From UBA822 sp965249775 (lineage in GTDB: Bacteria > Gemmatimonadota > Gemmatimonadetes > Longimicrobiales > Gaopeijiaceae), in assembly GCA_965249775.1 (NCBI GenBank), contig OZ252253.1, positions 4,278,001 through 4,342,000 of the forward strand: DNA of 64,000 nt, written 5' to 3'. The notes beneath the pieces were generated by a model, which was given only the letters and a program-made list of their open reading frames with translations, had not been told where the DNA came from and ran no database searches. Made by a program: the position numbers and the translations under genes. How positions within the stretch are numbered: the stretch's first letter is position 1; each line of letters opens with the position of its first letter. This document shows positions 40,586 through 50,282 of this stretch, piece by piece.

Positions 40586-41137
40586 GTGACTATGGAAACG
40601 ACAAGAGCGAAGATGCCCCGGGCGAGGCGAGACGAGCTGGTTGTCGAGGAGCTACCTGACGAAACCCTGGTCTACGACCTGAAGCGTCACAAAGCCCTTT
40701 GCTTGAATCGCACCGCCGCTCTTGTCTGGCGGCATTGCGATGGACGCACGAGCGTGGCCGATATCGCCGCGCTGCTGAACAAGGAACTGGAAGTCCCGGC
40801 CGACGAGGCGGTGGTGTGGATGGCACTGGACCGCCTGGACCGGGCGCACCTGCTGAGTGAGTCGGTGACGCTGCCGGCAGATAGGGCCCGATACTCGCGG
40901 CGGGAAATGCTACGAACCCTGCGACGGGCAGCAGGGATCTCGCTTCTCCTGCCGGTGATCGAATCGATCGTCGCGCCGTTGGCGGCGGCACAAGTGTCGT
41001 GCCTGCTGAACAACCAATGTGGGGGGCAGCCGGATTGCACGCCATGCGCCAACAAAAAGGCCACCAAGTGTTCGAGATTGTGTTGCAAAGGCAGGTGCAG
41101 GGGCAAGAACAATGCAAAGAAGAATTGTGGTTGTTAA
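40586..41137 (+). CDS. PqqD-like / Tat signal / 10-Cys tail protein, copy 2
   Basis: 183 residues with the same three-part layout as copy 1 and very high identity in the PqqD-like and signal parts. All ten tail Cys keep their spacing, while the residues between them vary (NNAKKN in place of NRAKKK near the end). It starts 6 bases after copy 1. The 5' flank lacks the 25-bp leader shared by copies 1 and 3, so it was probably joined to copy 1 as one transcript. Conserved Cys with variable loops is what one expects of a diversifying peptide family. Confidence 0.8.
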   Translation: MTMETTRAKMPRARRDELVVEELPDETLVYDLKRHKALCLNRTAALVWRHCDGRTSVADIAALLNKELEVPADEAVVWMALDRLDRAHLLSESVTLPADRARYSRREMLRTLRRAAGISLLLPVIESIVAPLAAAQVSCLLNNQCGGQPDCTPCANKKATKCSRLCCKGRCRGKNNAKKNCGC

Positions 41138-41246
41138 CCCCGATCGCGTGAACGTCGAGCGGACTTTTCCCATTAACCGCTGGAATCGCCTCGGTTCGGG
41201 CATGGGCTTGTCGGGCTAGCCGCCGTCGAGTTGGAGTGTAGTACGT

Positions 41247-41795
41247 ATGGAAACGAAACAACCGAAGATGCCCCGGGCCAGGCAAGACGAGCTGGTTGTC
41301 GAGGAGCTACAGGACGAAACCCTGGTTTACGACCTGAAGCGTCACAAAGCCCTTTGCCTGAATCGCACGGCCGCCCTGGTCTGGCGGCATTGCGATGGAC
41401 GAACGAGGGTGGCTGATGTCGCCGCGCTGCTGAACAAGGAACTGGAAATCCCGGCCGACGAGGCAGTGGTGTGGATGGCACTAGACCGCCTGGATCGGGC
41501 GCACCTGCTGAAGGAGAGGGTGACCTTGCCGGCAGACAGGGCCCGATACTCGCGGCGGGAAATGCTACGGACCCTGCGGCGGGCGGCAGGGATCGCGCTT
41601 CTCCTGCCGGTGATCGAATCGATCGTCGCGCCGTTGGCGGCGGCACAAGTGTCGTGCCTGCAACAAAACCAATGTGGGGGGCAGCCGAATTGCACCCCGT
41701 GCGTTAACAACAAGGGCACCAAGTGCAGGAGATTTTGTTGCAATAACAAGTGCAGGGGCAAGAACAAAGCAAAGAAAGATTGTGGTTGCGTGTAG
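41247..41795 (+). CDS. PqqD-like / Tat signal / 10-Cys tail protein, copy 3
   Basis: 182 residues, same architecture; closest to copy 1 in the tail (NKGTKC, then RRFCC, and an extra C-terminal Val after CGC). The ten-Cys spacing is unchanged. Its 25 bases before the ATG match those before copy 1 in 24 of 25 positions (40009-40033 against 41222-41246), including a TTGGAG ribosome-binding site. That indicates a recent duplication that carried the leader. The stop lies at the edge of a decayed copy of the nucleotidyltransferase 5' end. Confidence 0.8.
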   Translation: METKQPKMPRARQDELVVEELQDETLVYDLKRHKALCLNRTAALVWRHCDGRTRVADVAALLNKELEIPADEAVVWMALDRLDRAHLLKERVTLPADRARYSRREMLRTLRRAAGIALLLPVIESIVAPLAAAQVSCLQQNQCGGQPNCTPCVNNKGTKCRRFCCNNKCRGKNKAKKDCGCV

Positions 41796-41937
41796 TGAGA
41801 TCGTCGCATCCGGATCGCGTCCTGACAACGACCTGGGGTGACGCGGTAAGCCGATAGCATCGGCGCTCGCCGGGCGCCTGACGCGCTTCGCCACCACCCC
41901 CGCCCCAGTCTCTCCCGGTGACCACATCGAGGTTACA
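41791..41937 (+). pseudogene. Decayed copy of the nucleotidyltransferase gene 5' end
   Basis: This stretch aligns with 43229-43380, the first ~50 codons of the NTP_transf_5 gene. Shared blocks include GAGATCGTC, ATCCTGACA (here GTCCTGACA), TAGCATCGG, CGCGCTTC and CCACCACC. Small indels break the frame. Identity is roughly 70-75% by eye. The rest of 41796-42052 shows no gene. Confidence 0.7.
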
Positions 41938-42052
41938 GCCCCGCTGATCGGCAGGGAAACCCGCAAGAATTTGCCAAGGGGTAAGCCTGCTGTGTAGTGT
42001 GGGCACCATCAACGGTTGTCACCGCCAGATGAAATGAACGGAGGAGCATGGC

Positions 42053-43204
42053 GTGCCCGAACCAACCACAGATGATCAGGCCGTCCCGCTCTTCTTTGCG
42101 TTCCCAGATGGGGTCTATCACTACGTCTGTGCGGAGTGCAATGCTCTGTGCTGCCGTGGCCAGGGCTTCGGCGGGAGCCTCGAGCGGGAGATGCGGACGC
42201 TGCTGCAGATTTATCCTGCCCTTGGCAGCGTCTCCACGAGCCGGGTAGCCGATCAGGTCAACGTCACAACGCCCGCCGGCGCGTGCTTTTTCCTCGACGG
42301 CGACAACCTCTGCCGTATTGAAAAAGAGCACGGAAAGGCCACCAAGCCGGGGGTTTGTGTGCTTTTCCCCTTCAACGTGTTCACGAGGATCGGAGCCGCT
42401 GTTGCCGTCAGCCCGCACTTCCTGTGTCCTCTGCGTTTGCAAGTCCCGCCGTCGTCCGGGGCTGTTGAGGGTACACACGCAGACCTTGAAGCTGCGATCC
42501 GTGACAGCCGAACGCTGGATCCGGCATACGTGAAGTCGTTTCTAACCCCTGCCCGTTTGCACCCCGATCTCAACCCACGAGCCGTACTGGCGCGGGAATC
42601 GACGTTCCGGGATGCGTGTTCCCAGGCCCTCGGCCATGCGCGCTTCGCCAGCACGCTGAACGATGCGTCCACCGATCGTGCGGCGCTGGCTTCCCGTGTG
42701 GATCGTGCAACTCGGCTCCTCGGCCTGGATCCGCCCGCCCGCGCCCCCGCTCGGGACGCCCTCGACGACTTGTTGCTGGCGCTGGCATCCCCCCTCCGAC
42801 TTGAGCTACTCAGTTTGAGCTCGGAAGGAATGCTTGCGGCGCTGGCATTGGCAGAGCGCGTTCTGCGGCACGTAAGCCCACTGTCGCCCGAGGCGCCCTC
42901 CCTACAGGGAGCCCATCAGGTTGTGAGCGATCTTTTCCCCGTGCTGCGCCTATTGGCTCGTGGTGACGAGTCCCTCGAGATTTCCCGAGCTGCCAGCCTG
43001 AAATCGCCACCATTCGGCGTTCCCGAGCTGCTCTTCAGCACGCATCGCTTCTGGCGTGCGTTCAAAAGCAGCCCGCAGACTCTCACGGCCCTCGAGCAGT
43101 CGGTTCCACCCGCCATGAGCCCCTCAGATCGTACTGTGCTCTTCAACAGTCTGGGAAGCCGGATGGACCAGGTGATCCTGAAGCGCGGGAGGAAACGGAA
43201 ATGA
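42053..43204 (+). CDS. FliB/YkgJ-like Cys-cluster protein (putative lysine N-methylase type)
   Basis: 383 residues from GTG 42053, with GGAGGAG seven to thirteen bases upstream. The N-terminal ~110 residues carry a CxxCxxxCC cluster (Cys26, 29, 33, 34), then CFFLDGDNLCRIEKEHG, KPGVCVLFPF and a further Cys in HFLCPLRL. This is the layout of the YkgJ/FliB zinc- or iron-chelating domain. Short YkgJ proteins are ~110 aa, while flagellin lysine N-methylase FliB is ~400 aa, close to this length. The C-terminal ~270 residues are helical and unrecognised. Placed between the Cys/Lys-rich peptides and the nucleotidyltransferase, it may modify or metallate the peptides; this is inference. Confidence 0.7.
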   Translation: MPEPTTDDQAVPLFFAFPDGVYHYVCAECNALCCRGQGFGGSLEREMRTLLQIYPALGSVSTSRVADQVNVTTPAGACFFLDGDNLCRIEKEHGKATKPGVCVLFPFNVFTRIGAAVAVSPHFLCPLRLQVPPSSGAVEGTHADLEAAIRDSRTLDPAYVKSFLTPARLHPDLNPRAVLARESTFRDACSQALGHARFASTLNDASTDRAALASRVDRATRLLGLDPPARAPARDALDDLLLALASPLRLELLSLSSEGMLAALALAERVLRHVSPLSPEAPSLQGAHQVVSDLFPVLRLLARGDESLEISRAASLKSPPFGVPELLFSTHRFWRAFKSSPQTLTALEQSVPPAMSPSDRTVLFNSLGSRMDQVILKRGRKRK

Positions 43205-43220
43205 TTGAGCTCGGGGTGGC

Positions 43221-44318
43221 GTGACACCTGTAGCGAGATCGTCACGTGCGGATCCGCATCCTGACAGCGACTCCCGACGACTCGGCAAACTGGTAGCATC
43301 GGTCCTCGCCGGCGCCTGGCGCGCTTCCCCACCACCACTGCCTCCCTCTCTCTCACCTGACGAGCTCACCGAGGTCACATCCATGCTGCTTCGCAGGGGA
43401 GCGGGGAGCCTGGGGTGGTGGCGTGTGCGGTCGTCCGAGTTACGCACGTCCACTGCCGCCCACGAGCTTCGGCAGGCGTACCGCACGCACACCCTCGAGA
43501 ATGCCCACCAAGAGCGCAGGATCGTCCGAGCCATCACGCTCCTTCGGGCAGCGAGTGTGGAGCCGCTGCTGGTCAAGGGCTGGGCAGTAGCCCGACTGTA
43601 CCCCGAACGCGGGCTGCGACCTCTTGGGGACATCGACCTGTGTGTTCGTCCGGAACAGCATGCATCGGCGGTGGCTGCACTTGCCGCTCCGACCACCGAC
43701 AAGGTCGCCGTCGATTTCCACAAGGGTCTGCCGCAGCTCCACCGCCCTTCGCTGGATGACGTCTACGAGCGTTCTCAACTGGTACCGCTGGGCGACACCG
43801 ACGTGCGGGTATTGGGCCCCGAAGATCACCTTCGCTACATGTGCATACACATGTTGCAACACGGCGCGCACCGCGCCCTGTGGCTGTGCGACATCGGGGT
43901 CGTGCTGGAATCTCTGCCGGAGGACTTCGACTGGGAGTACTTGCTACTGGGAGACCGGCGGCCCGCCGATTGGGTGGCGTCCACCGTGAGCCTCGCACAC
44001 CAGATCCTGGGGGCGAATCTGGACGGCATTCCTGTGGCTGAGAGGACCAGGCAGTTGCCCAGATGGCTCCTTCCCTCGGTGCTCAAGCAGTGGTCGACGG
44101 AGGACCACTACATGGACAGGGGGTCGATCACGGCGTCCGGCCGGCACCCGGTCCAGCTGCTAAAAGCGCTCCGCCTCCGTTGGCCCAATCCGATTCAAGC
44201 TACGGTACGCGTCGGAGGGCCGTTCAATGAGCTGCCCAGGTTGCCGTTTCAACTGTGGGAATGTGTCTTGCGAACGGCTTACTTCATCACCCAGAGGGAG
44301 GAGGGGATCAAGGAGTAG
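43221..44318 (+). CDS. Nucleotidyltransferase family protein (NTP_transf_5 type)
   Basis: 365 residues from GTG 43221, 16 bases after the FliB-like gene. The nucleotidyltransferase core is seen as LLVKGWAVARLYPERGLRPL followed by GDIDLCV, with the metal-binding Asp-x-Asp, and an HMLQHGAHRALWLCDIGVVLE helix typical of PF14907. The C-terminal part is helical. These proteins recur beside HprK-like kinases and PqqD proteins in RiPP-type loci. The first ~50 codons exist as a decayed copy at 41791-41937. Last gene of the cassette; transferred group and acceptor unknown. Confidence 0.8.
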   Translation: MTPVARSSRADPHPDSDSRRLGKLVASVLAGAWRASPPPLPPSLSPDELTEVTSMLLRRGAGSLGWWRVRSSELRTSTAAHELRQAYRTHTLENAHQERRIVRAITLLRAASVEPLLVKGWAVARLYPERGLRPLGDIDLCVRPEQHASAVAALAAPTTDKVAVDFHKGLPQLHRPSLDDVYERSQLVPLGDTDVRVLGPEDHLRYMCIHMLQHGAHRALWLCDIGVVLESLPEDFDWEYLLLGDRRPADWVASTVSLAHQILGANLDGIPVAERTRQLPRWLLPSVLKQWSTEDHYMDRGSITASGRHPVQLLKALRLRWPNPIQATVRVGGPFNELPRLPFQLWECVLRTAYFITQREEGIKE

Positions 44319-44418
44319 GAAGGCCGAACGCTTGGACGCGCGATCCGCGCTCCCCCGAGAATCAACCGACCCCTCGGAATCCTCCATCCGGCGCGGGTTT
44401 TCGGCGTGTCGGAGCCCG

Positions 44419-44447
44419 TTGACACCCCCAAACGCCTCATTTAAGTT
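44419..44447 (+). promoter_or_regulatory. Candidate promoter for the rpsL operon
   Basis: A perfect TTGACA (44419-44424) is followed after 17 bases by TAAGTT (44442-44447), a partial -10. It lies about 95 bases before rpsL and after the accessory cassette, as expected if the str operon kept its own promoter. Confidence 0.5.
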
Positions 44448-44496
44448 TCCTAGTCTATCCACGGAGGCGTCGAAGTTGTCGTCTCCGGGTCGAATT

Positions 44497-44519
44497 CGCG
44501 CTGAGTGGCGCGTTTTTTT
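44497..44519 (+). terminator. Terminator-like hairpin with T7 run before rpsL
   Basis: CGCGC (44497-44501) and GCGCG (44508-44512) form a five-bp GC stem with loop TGAGTG, followed at once by seven T. It sits between the candidate promoter and the rpsL start (44542). It could end read-through from the accessory cassette or act as a leader attenuator of the str operon. Confidence 0.55.
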
Positions 44520-44541
44520 GATGTATTGAACCCTGGCTGGT

Positions 44542-44913
44542 ATGCCTACGATCAACCAACTCGTTCGCAAGGGACGTCGCGAGCTTCATAAGAAGAACAA
44601 GTCCCCTGCGTTGCAGAAGAGCCCCCAGAAAAGGGGCGTCTGTACACGGGTGTACACGACCACTCCGAAGAAGCCGAATTCGGCCTTGAGGAAGGTGGCC
44701 CGGGTTCGTCTGACGAATGGCTATGAGGTGACGTCGTACATCCCGGGAGAGGGACACAATCTCCAGGAGCACTCGATCGTGCTCATCCGGGGTGGACGGG
44801 TGAAGGACTTGCCGGGTGTGCGATACCACGTTGTGAGAGGTACGCTGGATGCGTCGGGCGTGGGTGATCGTCGGCAGGGACGCTCGAAGTACGGCGCAAA
44901 GCGGCCTAGGTAG
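44542..44913 (+). CDS. rpsL: 30S ribosomal protein S12
   Basis: A 123-residue decoding-centre protein. It begins MPTINQLVRKGRRELHKKNK and has TTTPKKPNSALRKVARVRL and GRVKDLPGVRYHVVRG, with the lysines linked to streptomycin sensitivity unchanged. First gene of the str operon rpsL-rpsG-fusA-tuf. Confidence 0.98.
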   Translation: MPTINQLVRKGRRELHKKNKSPALQKSPQKRGVCTRVYTTTPKKPNSALRKVARVRLTNGYEVTSYIPGEGHNLQEHSIVLIRGGRVKDLPGVRYHVVRGTLDASGVGDRRQGRSKYGAKRPR

Positions 44914-44922
44914 GATCCGAGG

Positions 44923-45393
44923 ATGAGCCGGCGTTCACGAGCAGTAAAAAGGGAGCTTACACCCGATCCGAGATACGGATCGGCCGAGGTTACCAAGTTC
45001 ATCAACAATCTCATGGTCGACGGGAAGAAGTCTCTTGCGGAGAAAATCTTTTACGGGGCGTTGACCCTCTGCGAGGAGCGCTCGGGCCAGCCCGGCTTGA
45101 ACGTTTTCACGCAGGCGCTGACGAATGCCAAGCCTGCGCTCGAGGTCAAGAGCCGCAGGGTCGGGGGTGCGACGTATCAGGTTCCTATAGAGGTGCGGCC
45201 CGAACGTCGGGCCGCTTTGGCAAGCCGTTGGTTGATTGGTTTTGCTCGCGATCGAAGCGAGAAGACGATGGCCGAACGGCTCGCGCAAGAATTCCTGGCT
45301 GCGGCCAGGGGAGAGGGAGCGACCATCAAGAAAAAGGACGACACGCATCGAATGGCGGAGGCGAACAAAGCGTTTGCCCATTATCGCTGGTAG
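44923..45393 (+). CDS. rpsG: 30S ribosomal protein S7
   Basis: A 156-residue 16S-binding protein that organises the head of the small subunit. Signature VTKFINNLMVDGKKSLAEKI, then VGGATYQVPIEV and the C-terminal RMAEANKAFAHYRW. It starts 9 bases after rpsL. The 204-base gap to fusA has no gene, only a T6 run near 45550. Confidence 0.97.
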   Translation: MSRRSRAVKRELTPDPRYGSAEVTKFINNLMVDGKKSLAEKIFYGALTLCEERSGQPGLNVFTQALTNAKPALEVKSRRVGGATYQVPIEVRPERRAALASRWLIGFARDRSEKTMAERLAQEFLAAARGEGATIKKKDDTHRMAEANKAFAHYRW

Positions 45394-45597
45394 TTAAAAT
45401 CCGCTCGGGTTCTGGCCGCCTGTAGTCGCGGCCAACAGGACCCAACTTGCTGTCTCGCGCATGAGCGCCGAGGCACGAAGCGCGGAGGCTGCCGGCGGCA
45501 TTGAATACGGCGGCCGGAGGAGATCGCGCTTCCTGCTTCGAACCGTTCGTGCGCTTTTTTGTGAGACTTAAGAAACGGATCCAATCGAGATCATAAG

Positions 45598-47697
<2,100 letters not shown>

Positions 47698-47720
47698 CAT
47701 GGAGCCACGAGGCGAGAGCG

Positions 47721-48911
<1,191 letters not shown>

Positions 48912-48921
48912 TGCGGATTCA

Positions 48922-48975
48922 GCTTTTCCCTCTCCCTCCGCTACTCCTTCGGGACGCTGCGGGAGAGGGAAAAGC
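48922..48975 (+). terminator. Strong hairpin after tuf copy 2
   Basis: Same 15-bp stem and loop as at 26290-26343. It ends the str operon transcript or protects its 3' end. Confidence 0.6.
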
Positions 48976-49215
48976 CGAATCCTTCGCATAGTTGGGACTC
49001 CGTCGCGACGCCGACCGGGCGCGCGGGGCGGGGGCAGGAAGGAAGCGTAGCAGGCAGCAATAGCAAGACGAAATCAGTAGGCGGTGGCAGGACGGAAGAA
49101 GGAGCACGAGGACAACAGTAGCACGAGGAGAGCATTAGCAACCCGAAAAAGCTAGATGATGCGAACGCGGGGCTGGTTTCGGCCCTGCGAGGCCCAACGG
49201 GATGATAGCGGCGGA

Positions 49216-49273
49216 GAGCAGAGGTTCCCTCCGCAGCGTCCCGAAGGCGTAGCGGAGGAGGGAGCCTCTGCTC
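49216..49273 (+). repeat. Hairpin in the rpsJ leader sharing the tuf hairpin core, inverted
   Basis: GAGCAGAGG (49216-49224) faces CCTCTGCTC (49265-49273). Inside, 49233-49256 matches the reverse complement of the tuf hairpin loop 26305-26328 at 23 of 24 bases, although the outer stem is different. It lies 63 bases before rpsJ and may act in the S10 leader. Confidence 0.7.
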
Positions 49274-49336
49274 AACGCCGCGGGCCTCATCAAGAGGAAC
49301 TCGCGGGGCCCACCAGCCCTGCAGTGAGAGGAAGAT

Positions 49337-49645
49337 ATGGCTGACCGGATTCGAATCAGACTGAAGGCCTTCGATCATTGGATCGTGGACCAGACTGCGA
49401 GCGACATTGTGCGGACGGTACAGAAGACGGGCGCCAGTGTTCGTGGTCCGATTCCTCTGCCGACGCGGCGGGAGCGATGGACGGTTCTTCGCTCGCCCCA
49501 CATCGACAAGAAAAGCCGTGAGCAGTTTGAGCTCCGAACGCACAAGCGCCTCATCGACATCGTAGATAGCCGCCCGCAAACGGTTGATGCGCTTACCAAG
49601 CTCGATCTGCCGGCGGGCGTGGACGTTGAAATCAAGGTCGATTAA
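49337..49645 (+). CDS. rpsJ: 30S ribosomal protein S10
   Basis: 102 residues; first gene of the S10 operon. IRIRLKAFDHWIVDQTASDI, the PLPTRRERWTVLRSPHIDKK loop and the C-terminal VEIKV are standard. S10 (NusE) also acts in antitermination with NusG. An AGGAAGAT ribosome-binding site precedes ATG 49337. Confidence 0.97.
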   Translation: MADRIRIRLKAFDHWIVDQTASDIVRTVQKTGASVRGPIPLPTRRERWTVLRSPHIDKKSREQFELRTHKRLIDIVDSRPQTVDALTKLDLPAGVDVEIKVD

Positions 49646-49661
49646 CGAACAGGGCCGAGTG

Positions 49662-50279
49662 ATGGCTGGATTGATCGGAAAAAAAATCGGCATGACCCGG
49701 ATCTTCGATGAAGAAGGAGCCGCGGTTTCCGTGACGGTCGTGGAGGCGGGGCCATGCCCCGTGCTCCAGATCAAGAGCGCGGAGACGGACGGATACGCCG
49801 CCGTTCAGCTGGGTTTTGGTGCCCAGAAGGACAAGCGGGCGAACAAGGCCGAGAAGGGGCATGCTGCCAAGGCGGGCGTCGAAGCTGCTCCTCGTCTCGT
49901 TCGGGAGTTCCAGCTTTCAGACGACGCTGAGTATGAGATCGGGCAGGCGATCACTGTCGACGTCTTCGAGGTCGGTGACTCGGTGAGAGTGACGGGAACC
50001 TCCAAGGGCCGGGGCTTCCAGGGCGTCGTGAAGCGCTATGGCTTCGCGGGTCGTCCGGCTTCGCACGGGCATCCGATGTCCCGAAACCCCGGGTCGATCG
50101 GGCCGGGTACCGATCCGTCCCGGGTGATCAAGGGCAAGAAACTTCCCGGCCGGATGGGGGGGGCTCGTACCACCATTGGCAATCTGAAGGTCGCGAGAGT
50201 GGACCTGGAGCGGAATCTCCTCTTCATCAAGGGTGGGGTGCCGGGGTCCAGAAACAGCTATCTGATGATCCAGAAATGA
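49662..50279 (+). CDS. rplC: 50S ribosomal protein L3
   Basis: 205 residues starting at ATG 49662 (MAGLIGKKIGMTRIFDEEG); the frame is open to 49584 inside rpsJ. It has TGTSKGRGFQGVVKRYGFAG and HGHPMSRNPGSIGPGTDPSR, the loop reaching the peptidyl transferase centre, and KKLPGRMGGARTTIGNL. The Gln methylated in E. coli L3 falls in a region where the alignment is unclear. Confidence 0.96.
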   Translation: MAGLIGKKIGMTRIFDEEGAAVSVTVVEAGPCPVLQIKSAETDGYAAVQLGFGAQKDKRANKAEKGHAAKAGVEAAPRLVREFQLSDDAEYEIGQAITVDVFEVGDSVRVTGTSKGRGFQGVVKRYGFAGRPASHGHPMSRNPGSIGPGTDPSRVIKGKKLPGRMGGARTTIGNLKVARVDLERNLLFIKGGVPGSRNSYLMIQK

Positions 50280-50282
50280 CGC

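Larger units (their letters stand above)
48912..49336 (+). other. Non-coding gap between tuf copy 2 and rpsJ
   Basis: 425 bases without a credible gene. It holds the tuf hairpin, a purine-rich tract (about 49020-49155) with repeated GAAG- and AGCA-type words, and a second hairpin at 49216-49273. The S10 operon promoter or leader must be here, but I see no convincing -35/-10 pair. An L4-type leader cannot be judged by eye. Confidence 0.65.

Noticed and set aside
45394..45597. Possible intrinsic terminator (T6 near 45550) between rpsG and fusA
   Set aside because: The stem before the T run is only four reliable base pairs with a long loop; not supported.
48941..49774. 277-codon minus-strand frame across the tuf-rpsJ gap and rpsJ
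   Set aside because: It is made from the hairpin repeats plus the antisense of rpsJ; no family features.
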